Below, one piece after another: positions 8,926-19,300 of a stretch of DNA of 64,000 nt. The notes under the pieces are model-generated. The model did no database searches, was not told where the DNA came from, and saw nothing but the letters and a program-made list of their open reading frames with translations. The stretch's first letter is position 1. The number at the start of each line of letters is the position of its first letter. A program made the position numbers and the translations under genes. Origin of the DNA: Xylanibacter oryzae DSM 17970 (GTDB lineage: Bacteria; Bacteroidota; Bacteroidia; Bacteroidales; Bacteroidaceae); assembly GCF_000585355.1 (NCBI RefSeq), contig NZ_KK073873.1:956703-1020702 (forward strand). The letters run 5' to 3'.

Positions 8926-8964
8926 TGTTTATTATTTTATTTATTTTGTTTATACTTTTGTCTG

Positions 8965-9663
8965 TTAATGTCGAAATCTGATTTCGCGTAATCCATGATG
9001 ACCCATAAAACGGCTTTTGTCTACAAACGAATTAATACCATTGATACGGCCTTTACCTGTATATTGCCACATCATGAAATCTCTTCCATCTGCAAGTACC
9101 GGTTCACGCTTAGTATATTGTGCTATCATCAATTTGTAATCATCAATTTTCCCTAATAGAGTATGATCGTAGAAGTTGGCGAATGTATATATCAATGGTT
9201 TCTGATGGTATACCTTTTCGACCATTCCTAAAAACTTGAAAAGGGAATCGCAAAAGTCTTCATTGCTAAGGCCTTGCTTGTTTTCTATATCAATCATTGG
9301 TATAATGTCTTGCTCACCAGGTCTGCACTGTGATGTAAAGTTGTCCAACTGTTTCTGCTGCTCGGCTAATGGACGGTAGAAATGGTACGAACCAACTTTC
9401 AGACCGTATCTGTGAGCCATAAAAATGTTGTCTTCAAACTTATCGTCTACTCGGTTGCCGCCTTCGGTGGCTTTAAGATATACGTAAGCCATTTTGGTAT
9501 TGTCTCCAACTGTTTCCCAAAAAACCTTACCTTGATAGTGACTAAGGTCTATACCATGTATATGACTACAAGTATCTTCACATTGCACATCATATTGATT
9601 CTGACAGAATATCTTTATACTGAATAATAGAATTATGTTTATTAATAATATATATCTTCTCAT
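8965..9663 (-). CDS. Secreted GH25 lysozyme (muramidase)
   Basis: A 232-residue protein with an N-terminal signal/anchor segment (ILLINIILLFSIKIFC). The GH25 fold is seen from GIDLSHYQG (catalytic Asp) through YLKATEG, GSYHFYRP and the DIEN motif with the second acidic residue, ending in MMWQYTG. It hydrolyses the N-acetylmuramyl bond of peptidoglycan. An upstream ATG at 9687 overlaps the -7 promoter element at 9685-9692, so the ATG at 9663 is the real start. Confidence 0.9.
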   Translation of the reverse strand: MRRYILLINIILLFSIKIFCQNQYDVQCEDTCSHIHGIDLSHYQGKVFWETVGDNTKMAYVYLKATEGGNRVDDKFEDNIFMAHRYGLKVGSYHFYRPLAEQQKQLDNFTSQCRPGEQDIIPMIDIENKQGLSNEDFCDSLFKFLGMVEKVYHQKPLIYTFANFYDHTLLGKIDDYKLMIAQYTKREPVLADGRDFMMWQYTGKGRINGINSFVDKSRFMGHHGLREIRFRH

Positions 9664-9684
9664 TATATAATTCGCATTTGGTTG

Positions 9685-9692
9685 CAAAGTTA
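9685..9692 (-). promoter_or_regulatory. -7 element of GH25 promoter
   Basis: TAACTTTG on the minus strand, 21 bp upstream of the chosen start. No clear -33 partner was seen. Confidence 0.55.
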
Positions 9693-9759
9693 ATTATTAA
9701 TATCGAAAATAGATAACGAAGAATTGAAAAAATTATTAATTCGGACGTTATGTTGTGTA

Positions 9760-10584
9760 TTATTCTTCTATTTCGGATAATGAACTTGCAAAACTATGGA
9801 TAAAATTACTTGTCGTTTCTAATGGATAATATTTCATCAGTCTGGCACTGTGGCAGATATGCCAAAGTGTGGCGCGATTATTTTTATTGTGTACAAAGGC
9901 ACCATTACCCTGACTGAAGTGCATATCTCTTGCACCTAAAGAACTAATGTCTCTTAATATAAGCTCTTTTGCATTTTCCTCTTCTTTATCCATAAAAGGG
10001 AATTCGTCGTGCGAAAAGTCAAAAAGTTGTATAAGCACACTACTTTCGAGTGTTACTATATGGCGCATCTTTAAACGGTTTATCCAACTCTCGAATTTTA
10101 CATAATCAACACGGTCACCATTTCTCCTTAGAAAATATCCCAACCGTATTATCTCATTAAGTTGTATGCCGTCTCGTAAAATATAGGTTGTAATTGAAAT
10201 ATATAAAGAGAGTAGGCGTAATGTCTCTGTATTAGTATCTATGCTATGAAGTTCGTTATCAACGATTTTCCTTAATCGTCGGTTCAGAAAGAAATTGTTC
10301 ATCCTCAAATTTTTATACTCATCCATATCGTATAAAGGCTTTGAATTGAGTACGCTGTCTTTCCTTATTTTATCCCATTCGGCAAGAGTCTGATTTGGAA
10401 AACAGAAACATGGATGTGTTTCCTCATCTTGTAAAGCCTTTATTGCAAATTGAGCCAAACCGTGCTTTATGGCAAGATTTACTAACTGCTGCCATTTGAA
10501 TAATGACATCGGCTCTAGCTGTTCTTTTGTATTAAATACGCCGGAACGTATGGCTTTGAAAAAATTTCTTTTAATTACATCCAT
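9760..10584 (-). CDS. Hypothetical protein, alpha-helical, cytoplasmic
   Basis: A 274-residue protein with no signal peptide or membrane helix. The opening (FFKAIRSG, then KWQQLVNLAIKHGLAQFA) resembles the N-terminal helices of Bacteroidetes PF14907-type uncharacterised nucleotidyltransferases, but the nucleotidyltransferase Gly-Ser/Asp signature is absent, so the similarity may be superficial. It follows nhaC on the same strand by 15 bp and could be the last gene of the lacI-uxaA-nhaC unit, although no uronate role can be inferred. Confidence 0.7.
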   Translation of the reverse strand: MDVIKRNFFKAIRSGVFNTKEQLEPMSLFKWQQLVNLAIKHGLAQFAIKALQDEETHPCFCFPNQTLAEWDKIRKDSVLNSKPLYDMDEYKNLRMNNFFLNRRLRKIVDNELHSIDTNTETLRLLSLYISITTYILRDGIQLNEIIRLGYFLRRNGDRVDYVKFESWINRLKMRHIVTLESSVLIQLFDFSHDEFPFMDKEEENAKELILRDISSLGARDMHFSQGNGAFVHNKNNRATLWHICHSARLMKYYPLETTSNFIHSFASSLSEIEE

Positions 10585-10599
10585 CGTTCAATAATATGA

Positions 10600-11880
10600 T
10601 TATGAATACCTCCTAGGATATCTAAAGAGTATGGACAATATACATGCTATGCCTATTGCAAAAGGATAATACAGGTACGGCATAATTGATACGGGGTTTA
10701 TGGAAGCTAGTCCAGCAGCCATAAGTATTTGTGCTCCATATGGTATGAGTCCCTGCATACAGCATGACATGGTGTCAAGTATGCTTGCGCACTTACGACT
10801 ATCCAAATCAAATCTTTCTGATATTTTTTTTGAAATACCACCAACTGTTATAATTGCCACCGTGTTATTGGCAGTGCAGATATCACATATGCTTACTATT
10901 GTTGCTATTGCCATATACGCACCACGCTTTCCTCTGACATGAGCTGTCATCTTTTCTATAATGTAGTCTATACCTCCGTTTTTCTTGATAATTTCGAGCA
11001 TGCCGCCAGCCATCATTGTTATGATTATAAGTTCGCCCATACTCATTATACCGTCTCCCATAGACTTAAACCAACCGAATACATCATATGTACCCTCTAT
11101 TATTCCGATAGTTCCTGTAAGTGCTATTCCGAGTGTAAGTACTCCCATTACATTAACACCAGCCGCAGCTGTGATAATGACGATGAGGTAGGGGATTACT
11201 TTTACAAATTCAACACTTGGTATGTTTGATGGTGAGTGTACCTCGCTTCCCATAAATATATACAAGAACAATATAATGACTGCAGCTGGGAAAACTATAA
11301 AGGAGTTTACCTTGAACTTATCTGACAGTTTACATCCTTGTGATGTGGTAGCTACAATTGTGGTATCAGATATGAAAGACAGGTTGTCTCCGAAAAAAGC
11401 TCCTCCTACAACTATTGCCGTCATAAGCGGAATATTCGCTCCTGTGGAATGTGCCAAACCTGCGGCAATAGGTGTCAGCGCTACTATAGTTCCAACACTT
11501 GTACCTATCGAAAGTGATATGAAGCAGGCTGCAATAAATAGTCCGGCCAGAAGCATATTACCAGGAAGGAGATTTAGCGTTAAGTTGACTGTTGCATCGA
11601 TGCTTCCCATGTCTTTTGCGCTGTTTGCAAAAGCTCCGGCAAGAACAAATATCCATAACATCAACATAAGGTCGCCGGAGACGGCGCCACGACTGAATAT
11701 TTTGATACGAGTATCTATCGGATATCCGTACATAGCTATGATAGCATATATACTGGATAACATAAATGCAACTGTTATCGGTACCTTGTAAAAATCACCT
11801 GCAATAATGGATGTTACCAGGTAGAGTATTATGAAAAACAACAGTGGACTTAACGCCAAAAATCCTTTCTTTTTATTCAA
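10600..11880 (-). CDS. nhaC: NhaC-family Na+/H+ antiporter-like transporter
   Basis: A 426-residue integral membrane protein with about 11-12 hydrophobic segments. The NhaC hallmark GDNLSFISDTTIVAT is intact near residues 167-181 and a second conserved helix region CTANNTVAIITVGG lies near residue 335. The usual NhaC reaction is electrogenic sodium/proton exchange; some family members carry organic acids. It lies 13 bp downstream of uxaA on the same strand, so it may serve ion homeostasis during uronate uptake or carry a related acid. That link is inference from position. Confidence 0.85.
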   Translation of the reverse strand: MNKKKGFLALSPLLFFIILYLVTSIIAGDFYKVPITVAFMLSSIYAIIAMYGYPIDTRIKIFSRGAVSGDLMLMLWIFVLAGAFANSAKDMGSIDATVNLTLNLLPGNMLLAGLFIAACFISLSIGTSVGTIVALTPIAAGLAHSTGANIPLMTAIVVGGAFFGDNLSFISDTTIVATTSQGCKLSDKFKVNSFIVFPAAVIILFLYIFMGSEVHSPSNIPSVEFVKVIPYLIVIITAAAGVNVMGVLTLGIALTGTIGIIEGTYDVFGWFKSMGDGIMSMGELIIITMMAGGMLEIIKKNGGIDYIIEKMTAHVRGKRGAYMAIATIVSICDICTANNTVAIITVGGISKKISERFDLDSRKCASILDTMSCCMQGLIPYGAQILMAAGLASINPVSIMPYLYYPFAIGIACILSILFRYPRRYS

Positions 11881-11893
11881 TTTTATTCGTATA

Positions 11894-13390
11894 TTATAGT
11901 GTTACTCCATTCTTGAATATAGCGATCTCGCGATATCCATTTATTTCGTTACGCGCTTTTTCGCCACTGGCGACTGAAATAATCTTGTCTACAAATTGTG
12001 GCAGTAGGTCTGTCATAGCAACGCCTTCTGTTAGTACTCCTGCATTGAAATCTATCCAGTTTGCCTTGCGTTTATACAAATCACTGTTCGTAGAAATCTT
12101 CATAGTTGGAATAAAAGTTCCAAATGGGGTTCCTCTACCGGTGGTGAACAATACTATATGGCAACCGCTGGCTGCTAATGCTGTAGACGCAACAAGGTCA
12201 TTACCAGGGGCTGAAAGTAAGTTAAGTCCATTGGTGTTTAATGGCTCTGCATAATCCAAAACTCCAGAAACTGATGCACGACCACACTTCTGTGTACATC
12301 CAAGGGCCTTGTCTTCAAGAGTCGAAATACCACCGGCCTTATTACCTGGTGATGGATTTTCACCAACAGGTTCTCCATGACTGAGAAAGTATTCTTTGAA
12401 ATCGTTTACCATTTTGACTGTTTTATCAAACAGTTCAGAATTTTTGCAACGATTCATTAATATAGTTTCTGCTCCGAACATTTCAGGTACTTCTGTCAGA
12501 ATAGTTGTTCCACCTTGTGCAACAAGAAAATCTGAGAATTCTCCTACAAGAGGATTGGCAGTTATACCGCTGAATCCGTCAGAACCGCCACATTTCAATC
12601 CAATACGCAGTTTGCTGAGTGGTAAGTCTACACGTTTGTCCTCTTTTATTATATTATATTGTTGGCGCAAAATATTCATACCATACTCAATCTCATCACC
12701 TTCTACTTTTTGTACTACCATAAATTTGATACGGTCATGGTCGTAATCACCTAGTAGCTTTTCAAATTCATCCGGCTGATTATTTTCACATCCAAGTCCT
12801 ACGACTAATACAGCTCCTGCATTAGGATGCAAAACGATATCCCTTAATATTTTGCGAGTATTCTCATGGTCACCGCTAAGTTGTGAACAACCATAATTAT
12901 GATGCCATGCAAAAATACTATCTATGCCGTCACAGTGCGTTTCTGTGCGCATGCTTTCAGCCAGTCGCTCAGCGATACCATTAACACAACCTACTGTAGG
13001 TACAATCCATAACTCATTGCGTACGCCAACATCTCCATTACTTCTTTGATAGCCTTTAAATGTTTTATTCTGATTACTGATGCTAAGCTCTTCATTTACA
13101 GGAGAATATGTATATGATAATGTACCAGACAAATTAGTCTTGAGATTGTCTTCGTTTACCCATTGTCCTGCTTTTAGATTCTCTCGTGAATGTCCTATAG
13201 GATAGCCATATTTGATAATGTCAGTGCCCTCTGGAGCGTCCTTTATGAGAACTTTGTGTCCGGCAGGTGTATCCTGTAAAACTTCTATCTGTTTATTGTC
13301 AACCTCAATAGTTTCACCTTTTCTATAAGGTTTAAGGCATACGACAACAGAATCTGTCGGATTGATTTTAATAAAATTGGATTTGTTCAT
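11894..13390 (-). CDS. uxaA: Altronate dehydratase (UxaA family)
   Basis: A 498-residue enzyme converting D-altronate to 2-dehydro-3-deoxy-D-gluconate in galacturonate catabolism. An N-terminal SAF domain (about 1-85) is followed by the large catalytic domain, with conserved GYQRSNGDVGVRN, YGCSQL, GLGCENNQ, GLKCGGSDGFSG and TEVPEMFGAE. The start at 13390 was chosen because the SAF domain begins there; the longer reading would overlap the lacI gene. It sits 22 bp after the regulator and feeds the product to KdgK and Eda encoded divergently. An unrelated galactarate dehydratase substrate is the main alternative. Confidence 0.93.
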   Translation of the reverse strand: MNKSNFIKINPTDSVVVCLKPYRKGETIEVDNKQIEVLQDTPAGHKVLIKDAPEGTDIIKYGYPIGHSRENLKAGQWVNEDNLKTNLSGTLSYTYSPVNEELSISNQNKTFKGYQRSNGDVGVRNELWIVPTVGCVNGIAERLAESMRTETHCDGIDSIFAWHHNYGCSQLSGDHENTRKILRDIVLHPNAGAVLVVGLGCENNQPDEFEKLLGDYDHDRIKFMVVQKVEGDEIEYGMNILRQQYNIIKEDKRVDLPLSKLRIGLKCGGSDGFSGITANPLVGEFSDFLVAQGGTTILTEVPEMFGAETILMNRCKNSELFDKTVKMVNDFKEYFLSHGEPVGENPSPGNKAGGISTLEDKALGCTQKCGRASVSGVLDYAEPLNTNGLNLLSAPGNDLVASTALAASGCHIVLFTTGRGTPFGTFIPTMKISTNSDLYKRKANWIDFNAGVLTEGVAMTDLLPQFVDKIISVASGEKARNEINGYREIAIFKNGVTL

Positions 13391-13412
13391 ATTTTGATTA
13401 GTTTTAAATAAT

Positions 13413-14477
13413 TTACAACTGTGTCCGCCTGTAGAAATCGACATTTTCCTTTAGTAGAATTTCTATAGGCATATAATTTACCGGACTCACTTCTTTATGC
13501 AATACAATAGCTTCAAAAAGAGTTTCCATACAAGAGTAGCCTTGCATATATGCATGCTGCGCAATCAGAAATGAAATAGAACCCTGACGTAGACAGGCTG
13601 CATTTTTACCTACCATATCATATCCCATAATCTGTGTGTCGCGGCGGTTGGTGCGCAAAAGATATTCACCTACAAGGTGAGCCTTTGAAGATAGTGTTAT
13701 GCAATGATGTACCATTGGATGCTGATTGAAAAACGAATCCAAAATAGCATCATATTTTGGTTTGTTCTCTTCTAATGGTAAATCAACATCTATAATTTTT
13801 ATATCAGGGAAATGATCGTGCATATAATGCCTGAAACCAACCTCACGGTTCTCCTGTTGTTTACTTTCAACAATACCACTGTTGGTCTGTCGCATAAGCA
13901 TGATTTCTTTTTCCTTGTTTGCAATAAGCATAAGCATTTTTGCAGCAAAATATCCGCTCTGGAACGAATCCTGTCCATAAAATGACAATGGTTTCAAATC
14001 GGGCATATATGAGTCTAATAATACAAAAGGTGTCTCTCTTTCATGCAATTTGTCTGTAAACTGGCGCGTAACCTCTAGCGTGCTTGGTACAATGATAACA
14101 CCATCTGGAGATGCTTCAAGGCATTCTTTAGTTACCTTTACGAAAGTATCTAGATGGAAACGCTTATAATATTTGATTTTGACTTCTATATTAAAATCTC
14201 TTCTGGCATCACATGCCTTAGCTGCACCTTCTTCTATTTCTTCCCAATAAGCTTCTGACTCGTGCTTAGGTATAATAAGCCAGAAAACATATGATTTGTT
14301 ATATGCAAGAGCACTTGCATACATGTTGGGCTGATAATTGATTTCTTTGAGGACTTTATCAACTTTTTCGCGTGCAACTTTTGAAACATTAGGGCGATTG
14401 TGTAAAATTCTGTCGACAGTTCCAACCGATACACCAGATTTCTCAGCGATATCTTTGATTCTTATTTTTCCAGCCAT
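13413..14477 (-). CDS. LacI-family transcriptional regulator of hexuronate genes
   Basis: A 354-residue repressor. The N-terminal helix-turn-helix (IKDIAEKSGVSVGTVDRIL) and hinge (INYQPNMYASALA) are intact, followed by a type 1 periplasmic-binding-protein-like sensor domain from about residue 64. It heads the uxaA-nhaC unit and faces kdgK-eda across a 200-bp region holding two dyads. Likely inducer is a uronate intermediate such as 2-keto-3-deoxygluconate; this is inferred from context only. Confidence 0.88.
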   Translation of the reverse strand: MAGKIRIKDIAEKSGVSVGTVDRILHNRPNVSKVAREKVDKVLKEINYQPNMYASALAYNKSYVFWLIIPKHESEAYWEEIEEGAAKACDARRDFNIEVKIKYYKRFHLDTFVKVTKECLEASPDGVIIVPSTLEVTRQFTDKLHERETPFVLLDSYMPDLKPLSFYGQDSFQSGYFAAKMLMLIANKEKEIMLMRQTNSGIVESKQQENREVGFRHYMHDHFPDIKIIDVDLPLEENKPKYDAILDSFFNQHPMVHHCITLSSKAHLVGEYLLRTNRRDTQIMGYDMVGKNAACLRQGSISFLIAQHAYMQGYSCMETLFEAIVLHKEVSPVNYMPIEILLKENVDFYRRTQL

Positions 14478-14535
14478 CGTAATAATTGAATTAAAAGTTT
14501 AAGTTTCCGGCTGTAAAATTAGCAATAATTTATGA

Positions 14536-14553
14536 ATTGTGCGAGTACACAAT
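14536..14553. promoter_or_regulatory. Candidate LacI-type operator 1
   Basis: ATTGTG and CACAAT are separated by 6 bp (CGAGTA). The dyad lies in the divergent lacI/kdgK region, upstream of the kdgK -7 box. Confidence 0.45.
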
Positions 14554-14595
14554 GAAAAAAAATGTAAAGAATGCATTTTTTGTTGATTTTATTAC

Positions 14596-14603
14596 TAACT
14601 TTG
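14596..14603 (+). promoter_or_regulatory. -7 element of kdgK-eda promoter
   Basis: TAACTTTG, 75 bp upstream of the kdgK ATG. A weaker TATTTTTG follows at 14616-14623. Neither has a well-spaced -33 box, which suits a regulated promoter. Confidence 0.55.
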
Positions 14604-14619
14604 CAAAGAATGTGTTATT

Positions 14620-14633
14620 TTTGTGCACGCAAA
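14620..14633. promoter_or_regulatory. Candidate LacI-type operator 2
   Basis: TTTGTGCACGCAAA, an imperfect dyad (TTTG/CAAA) sharing TTGTGC with operator 1. It lies just downstream of the kdgK -7 box, a repressing position. Confidence 0.4.
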
Positions 14634-14678
14634 CAGAATATTATAAAAATAAACAACTACAATTAAAAAATTAAGAAA

Positions 14679-15704
14679 ATGGCAAAAGTCGTAACATTGG
14701 GTGAAATTATGCTCCGTCTTTCTTCTCCAGGTCAGAAGAGATTCGTGCAGAGCGAGTTCTTTGACGTGATTTATGGTGGTGGAGAAGCTAACGTTGCAGT
14801 TAGTTGTGCCAACTATGGACATGAAGCATATTTCGTCAGTAAATTGCCAAAGCATGAAATCGGTCAGTGCGCAGTGAATTCGCTTCGCCGTTTCGGTGTA
14901 AATACGGATTATATAGCTCGTGGTGGTGATCGTGTAGGTATCTACTATCTCGAATCAGGTGCTTGTATGCGTCCTTCAAAAGTTATCTATGATCGCGCCG
15001 GCAGTTCAATAGCCGAGGCTGATCCAGAAGATTTCGACTTTGATAAAATAATGGAAGGTGCTCAGTGGTTCCATTGGAGTGGTATTACTCCGGCTATCAG
15101 CGATAAAGCTGCTGTACTTACTAAGTTGGCATGTGAAGCAGCTCATCGTCATGGAGTAACTGTTTCTTGTGACCTTAACTTCCGTAAAAAACTATGGACA
15201 TCAGAGAAGGCTCAAAGTATTATGCGTCCCCTGATGCAGTATGTAGATGTATGTATAGGTAATGAAGAGGATGCACAATTGTGCTTGGGATTCAAACCTG
15301 ATGCAGATGTTGAGCATGGTAAGACTGATGCAGAGGGATATAAAGGAATTTTCCAGGGCATGATGAAAGAGTTTGGGTTCAAGTATGTAATTTCTACACT
15401 ACGTGAAAGCATAAGTGCAAGCCATAATGGTTGGAAGGCCCTAATATATAATGGAAAAGAATTTTATCAGTCTAATAGATATGATATTCTTCCCATTGTT
15501 GACCGTGTTGGTGGTGGTGATTCCTTCTCTGGTGGTGTTATCCATGGTCTGCTTACATATCCTGACAATCAGGGTAAAGCTTTGGAATTTGCAGTTGCAG
15601 CATCAGCGCTAAAGCATACAATACCCGGTGACTTCAATATGGTAAGTCGTGAAGAGGTTGAGAGTCTTGCCGGTGGTGATGCATCAGGCCGTGTACAAAG
15701 ATAA
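14679..15704 (+). CDS. kdgK: 2-dehydro-3-deoxygluconate kinase
   Basis: A 341-residue PfkB-family kinase. Start motif GEIMLRLSSPG, substrate loop DVIYGGGEANVAVS, and C-terminal signature DRVGGGDSFSGG, whose Asp is the catalytic base. It phosphorylates KDG at O-6 to KDPG. It is 19 bp upstream of eda and divergent from lacI-uxaA, giving a complete altronate-to-pyruvate route. PfkB kinases acting on other sugars look alike; context makes KDG the best substrate. Confidence 0.92.
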   Translation: MAKVVTLGEIMLRLSSPGQKRFVQSEFFDVIYGGGEANVAVSCANYGHEAYFVSKLPKHEIGQCAVNSLRRFGVNTDYIARGGDRVGIYYLESGACMRPSKVIYDRAGSSIAEADPEDFDFDKIMEGAQWFHWSGITPAISDKAAVLTKLACEAAHRHGVTVSCDLNFRKKLWTSEKAQSIMRPLMQYVDVCIGNEEDAQLCLGFKPDADVEHGKTDAEGYKGIFQGMMKEFGFKYVISTLRESISASHNGWKALIYNGKEFYQSNRYDILPIVDRVGGGDSFSGGVIHGLLTYPDNQGKALEFAVAASALKHTIPGDFNMVSREEVESLAGGDASGRVQR

Positions 15705-15723
15705 ATAAAACAAATTATACATA

Positions 15724-16395
15724 ATGGCAAAATTTAATAAGCTGCAGGTTATGACTGCAATGAAAACAACCGGTATGGTTCCTGTTTTCTACAATGGTGA
15801 TGCTGAAATAGTAAAAAATGTGGTTAAAGCCTGTTATGATGGTGGCGTACGTGCATTTGAATTCACTAACCGTGGTGATTTCGCTCATGAAGTATTTGCT
15901 GAGGTTAACAAATGGGTTATTAAGAACTGTCCTGAAATGATTATGGGTGTTGGCACTGTTGTTGATCCTGCAACTGCCGCTCTATATATTCAAGAAGGTG
16001 CTAATTTTATTGTTGGTCCTCTTTACAATCCTGATGTTTGCGCTGTATGCAACCGTCGTCTGGTACCTTACTCTCCTGGTTGTGGAAGTGTAAGTGAGAT
16101 TGGTTTCGCCCAAGAGCATGGATGTGATATTACTAAGGTTTTCCCTGCAGGTAATGTAGGTGGTCCATCTTTTGTAAAGAATGTCTTGGCTCCTATGCCA
16201 TGGTCAAATATCATGGTAACAGGTGGCGTCTCTCCTGATGAAGAAAATCTTACCAACTGGATCAAGGCTGGTGTTATGTGTGTAGGCATGGGCAGTAAAC
16301 TGTTCCCTAAGGACGTCATAGCAGCTAAGAACTGGAAGGCAATTTCAGATAAATGTGTAGAGGCTTTTGGTTACATTGCTAAAGCTCGCGCATAA
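15724..16395 (+). CDS. eda: KDPG/KHG aldolase
   Basis: A 223-residue class I aldolase splitting 2-keto-3-deoxy-6-phosphogluconate into pyruvate and glyceraldehyde-3-phosphate. The Schiff-base lysine is in [13 protein letters not shown] and the catalytic Glu is probably that in AFEFTNRGD. The MGVGTV motif is present. It is transcribed with kdgK, and its 3' end overlaps the extended start region of the following sensor gene, so read-through into the signalling genes is possible. Confidence 0.94.
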   Translation: MAKFNKLQVMTAMKTTGMVPVFYNGDAEIVKNVVKACYDGGVRAFEFTNRGDFAHEVFAEVNKWVIKNCPEMIMGVGTVVDPATAALYIQEGANFIVGPLYNPDVCAVCNRRLVPYSPGCGSVSEIGFAQEHGCDITKVFPAGNVGGPSFVKNVLAPMPWSNIMVTGGVSPDEENLTNWIKAGVMCVGMGSKLFPKDVIAAKNWKAISDKCVEAFGYIAKARA

Positions 16396-19300
16396 AAACA
16401 TTATACTAAAAAGTTCTGTATGGATTATTTCCATATGGGGCTTTTTGGTCTTTTCAGCTTGTTCTAACCGAGATAATAGTAGGATAGATAAGCTGAATAA
16501 TATAGCTTACGTGCAGCATTATAGGAATCTTGATGCTGTAAAATTATACGCAGACAGTGCATATAATTTATCCAAAGGTTATGATGATGGTAGAGCCGAA
16601 GCTTTAAACAATCTTGCTTTTGTCTGTACAATGCGTATGAATTATGCTAAAGCTCGCAGACAACTGGATGATGTTTATAAGTTGACAGATAATCAGGTGG
16701 AATTGCTTATTGCTGATGTGCAAATGATGCGTTTGTGCCAGAGAATGTCAAAGAATAAAGAATTTTATGATTACCGTGAACAGGCAAAAAGACGTCTTCG
16801 CCGTATAGACGAGGAAAAAGGTATGCTTTCTGAACGGCTTCAAAAGAGATTTGTATATGCTGAATCTGAATTTTATATAATTTCTTCAACATATTACTAT
16901 TATGTTGGTCTTGAACAAAACTCAATAAATGAGTTGCAGAAGATTGATGCAGATATGCTGATGCAAAAAGATACAGCTCAGTACTTGGATTATCTATACA
17001 ATATAGGTTCTGGTGGAATAATAACTGCATCAACACAAACGGATGTTAACCAACAGGAGTTTGATTATCTTATGCGATGTCTGCTCTTAGCTAATCAGAT
17101 GAATTATCCATTTTGGGTGGCTAATAGTCTTCAATCTATATCAGAACATTTAATGGTGCCAGAGTCTCGTACACGACTGATACGTGACAATATGCCTGCT
17201 ATAAAGTATCTTAATGTTGAACAACAACCTGATAGTTTGATGGCAGGGTATTTGGCTGAAAGATCTGTTGAAATATTTAAGAAATTTGGTGATCCATATC
17301 AGTTGGCAGGTAGTTACAGAACATTGTCTTCTTGTTATTTCTTTTTGGGTGATTATCCATCATCTATATATAATTTGCAAATGGCTCTTAATTCTAATAA
17401 GAATGTGTTAAGGGCTCCTGATTTAGTTGCTAGCATAAGAGAGCGGTTGAGTGTGACATATTCTGCAATGAATAATAAGCAGCAGAGTGATCGTAACCGC
17501 AATAAGTATATAGATATGCAGGAGATGACAAGACAAGACAGATATCTTGAATCGCGTGCAGAACAATATGACGCTACATCTACACAACTAAACTGGATGA
17601 TTGTTGCTGTAGTATTAATGATCATTTTTATTATTGTTTTGTTATGGTTGTTTAATCATCTTAGAATAAACAGCAATGGCGAAGAACAGTTAAAGCAATT
17701 GCTTATACCATTACGTGAATGGCAAGAAAATAACAATAAGAAGATAACGGAGTTGGAAAATAAATATGATGACATAACAGAGGCAACAACTATGAATGTC
17801 ATGCATATAATTAAAAATAGGAAACAAAATCTTGAGAACCGTGCAAAGGTTTCGTTGGTCTTAAGTATAACTCCATTTATTGACCGTATTATCAATGAAG
17901 TGAAAAGACTTGGTAATAAAACTGACAATGAAAAACTCAGGGAGGAACGATATAAATATGTTGCTGAACTTACGGATAAAATAAATGATTATAATAGTGT
18001 ACTTACAGACTGGATACAATTACGTCAAGGGCAACTTAATCTTCATATAGAAAGTTTTGATCTACATAATATATTTGATACTGTAAGTCATAGTAAAATG
18101 TCATTTAATCTGAAGGGAATCACACTTGATATAAGAGATACACATGACAAGGTAAAAGCAGATAAAGTATTGACACTTTTCATGATAAATACATTAGCAG
18201 ATAACGCTCGTAAGTTTACTCAGGAAGGTGGAATTGTAACTATAAGTTCAAAGTCAGAAAAAGATTATGTAGAGATATCAATTGAAGATACAGGATGCGG
18301 AATATCTAAAGAGGAGATTAGTAATATCTTTGATCATAAAGTATATGGCGGGCATGGTTTTGGACTAATGAACTGCAAAGGTATAATAGAAAAATATCGT
18401 AAGATAAGCAAAATTTTCAGTGTGTGTGCTATATCAGCCGAAAGTGAACTTGGTAAAGGGTGCCGTTTCTATTTCCGTTTGCCTCATGGTCTGATGAGAT
18501 TTATGATAACAGTAATAGTCTTATTGTCAGGAATCACAGCAATTTCAGCAAACGGTAAAATTGGCAAAATTAACCCAAAGACTATACTAATGTCAAGAGC
18601 TGCTAAATATGCAGATTCTGCTTATTACAGTAATGTTTTAGGTAAGTATAATAGAACTCTTGATTATGCTGATTCATGCTTCAAATATATGAATAAGGTT
18701 TATCTACTATGTAAACCAAGAGGTAATAAACTAATTCTTAAATACAGTACTTCAAGTATGGTACCAGCTGAAATACAGTGGTTTAGGGACTCTCTGAAAA
18801 TAAATTATGCCATAATAATAGATGTAAGAAACGAAAGTGCGGTGGCAGCACTTGCTCTTCATAAATGGTCTTTATATAAATATAATAATAATATTTATAC
18901 TCAGTTGTTTAAGGAGACCAGTGCTGACTCAAAACTTGGACCATATTGTTTGGCAATGCAGAAGTCAGAAACTAATAAGACTGTAGCTATTGTTATTCTT
19001 ATTTTGCTACTTATAAGTATAATACCGGCATACTATTTTCTATATTACAGACACAAATTGTATTATAGATTCTGTGTAGAACAGATTAAACATATAAATA
19101 GCATATTGTTAAGTGATGAGAGTGATGCGTGTAAACTGGAAAAGATAAAACCATTATCGAATGAAAGATATTCATTGCCATTACAAGATATTGTAAACCA
19201 AATACAAGAAGCCTTACAAATGTCTATAGATATGGACAATAGACAATATTATAATATAGAAATGGCTGAAGATGAACTGAAAAGGGCAGAATATGAAAAT

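Noticed and set aside
11222..11791. 189-codon plus-strand frame opposite nhaC
   Set aside because: It lies wholly antisense to a well-supported membrane protein gene, and its sequence shows no domain; it is a shadow of hydrophobic codons.
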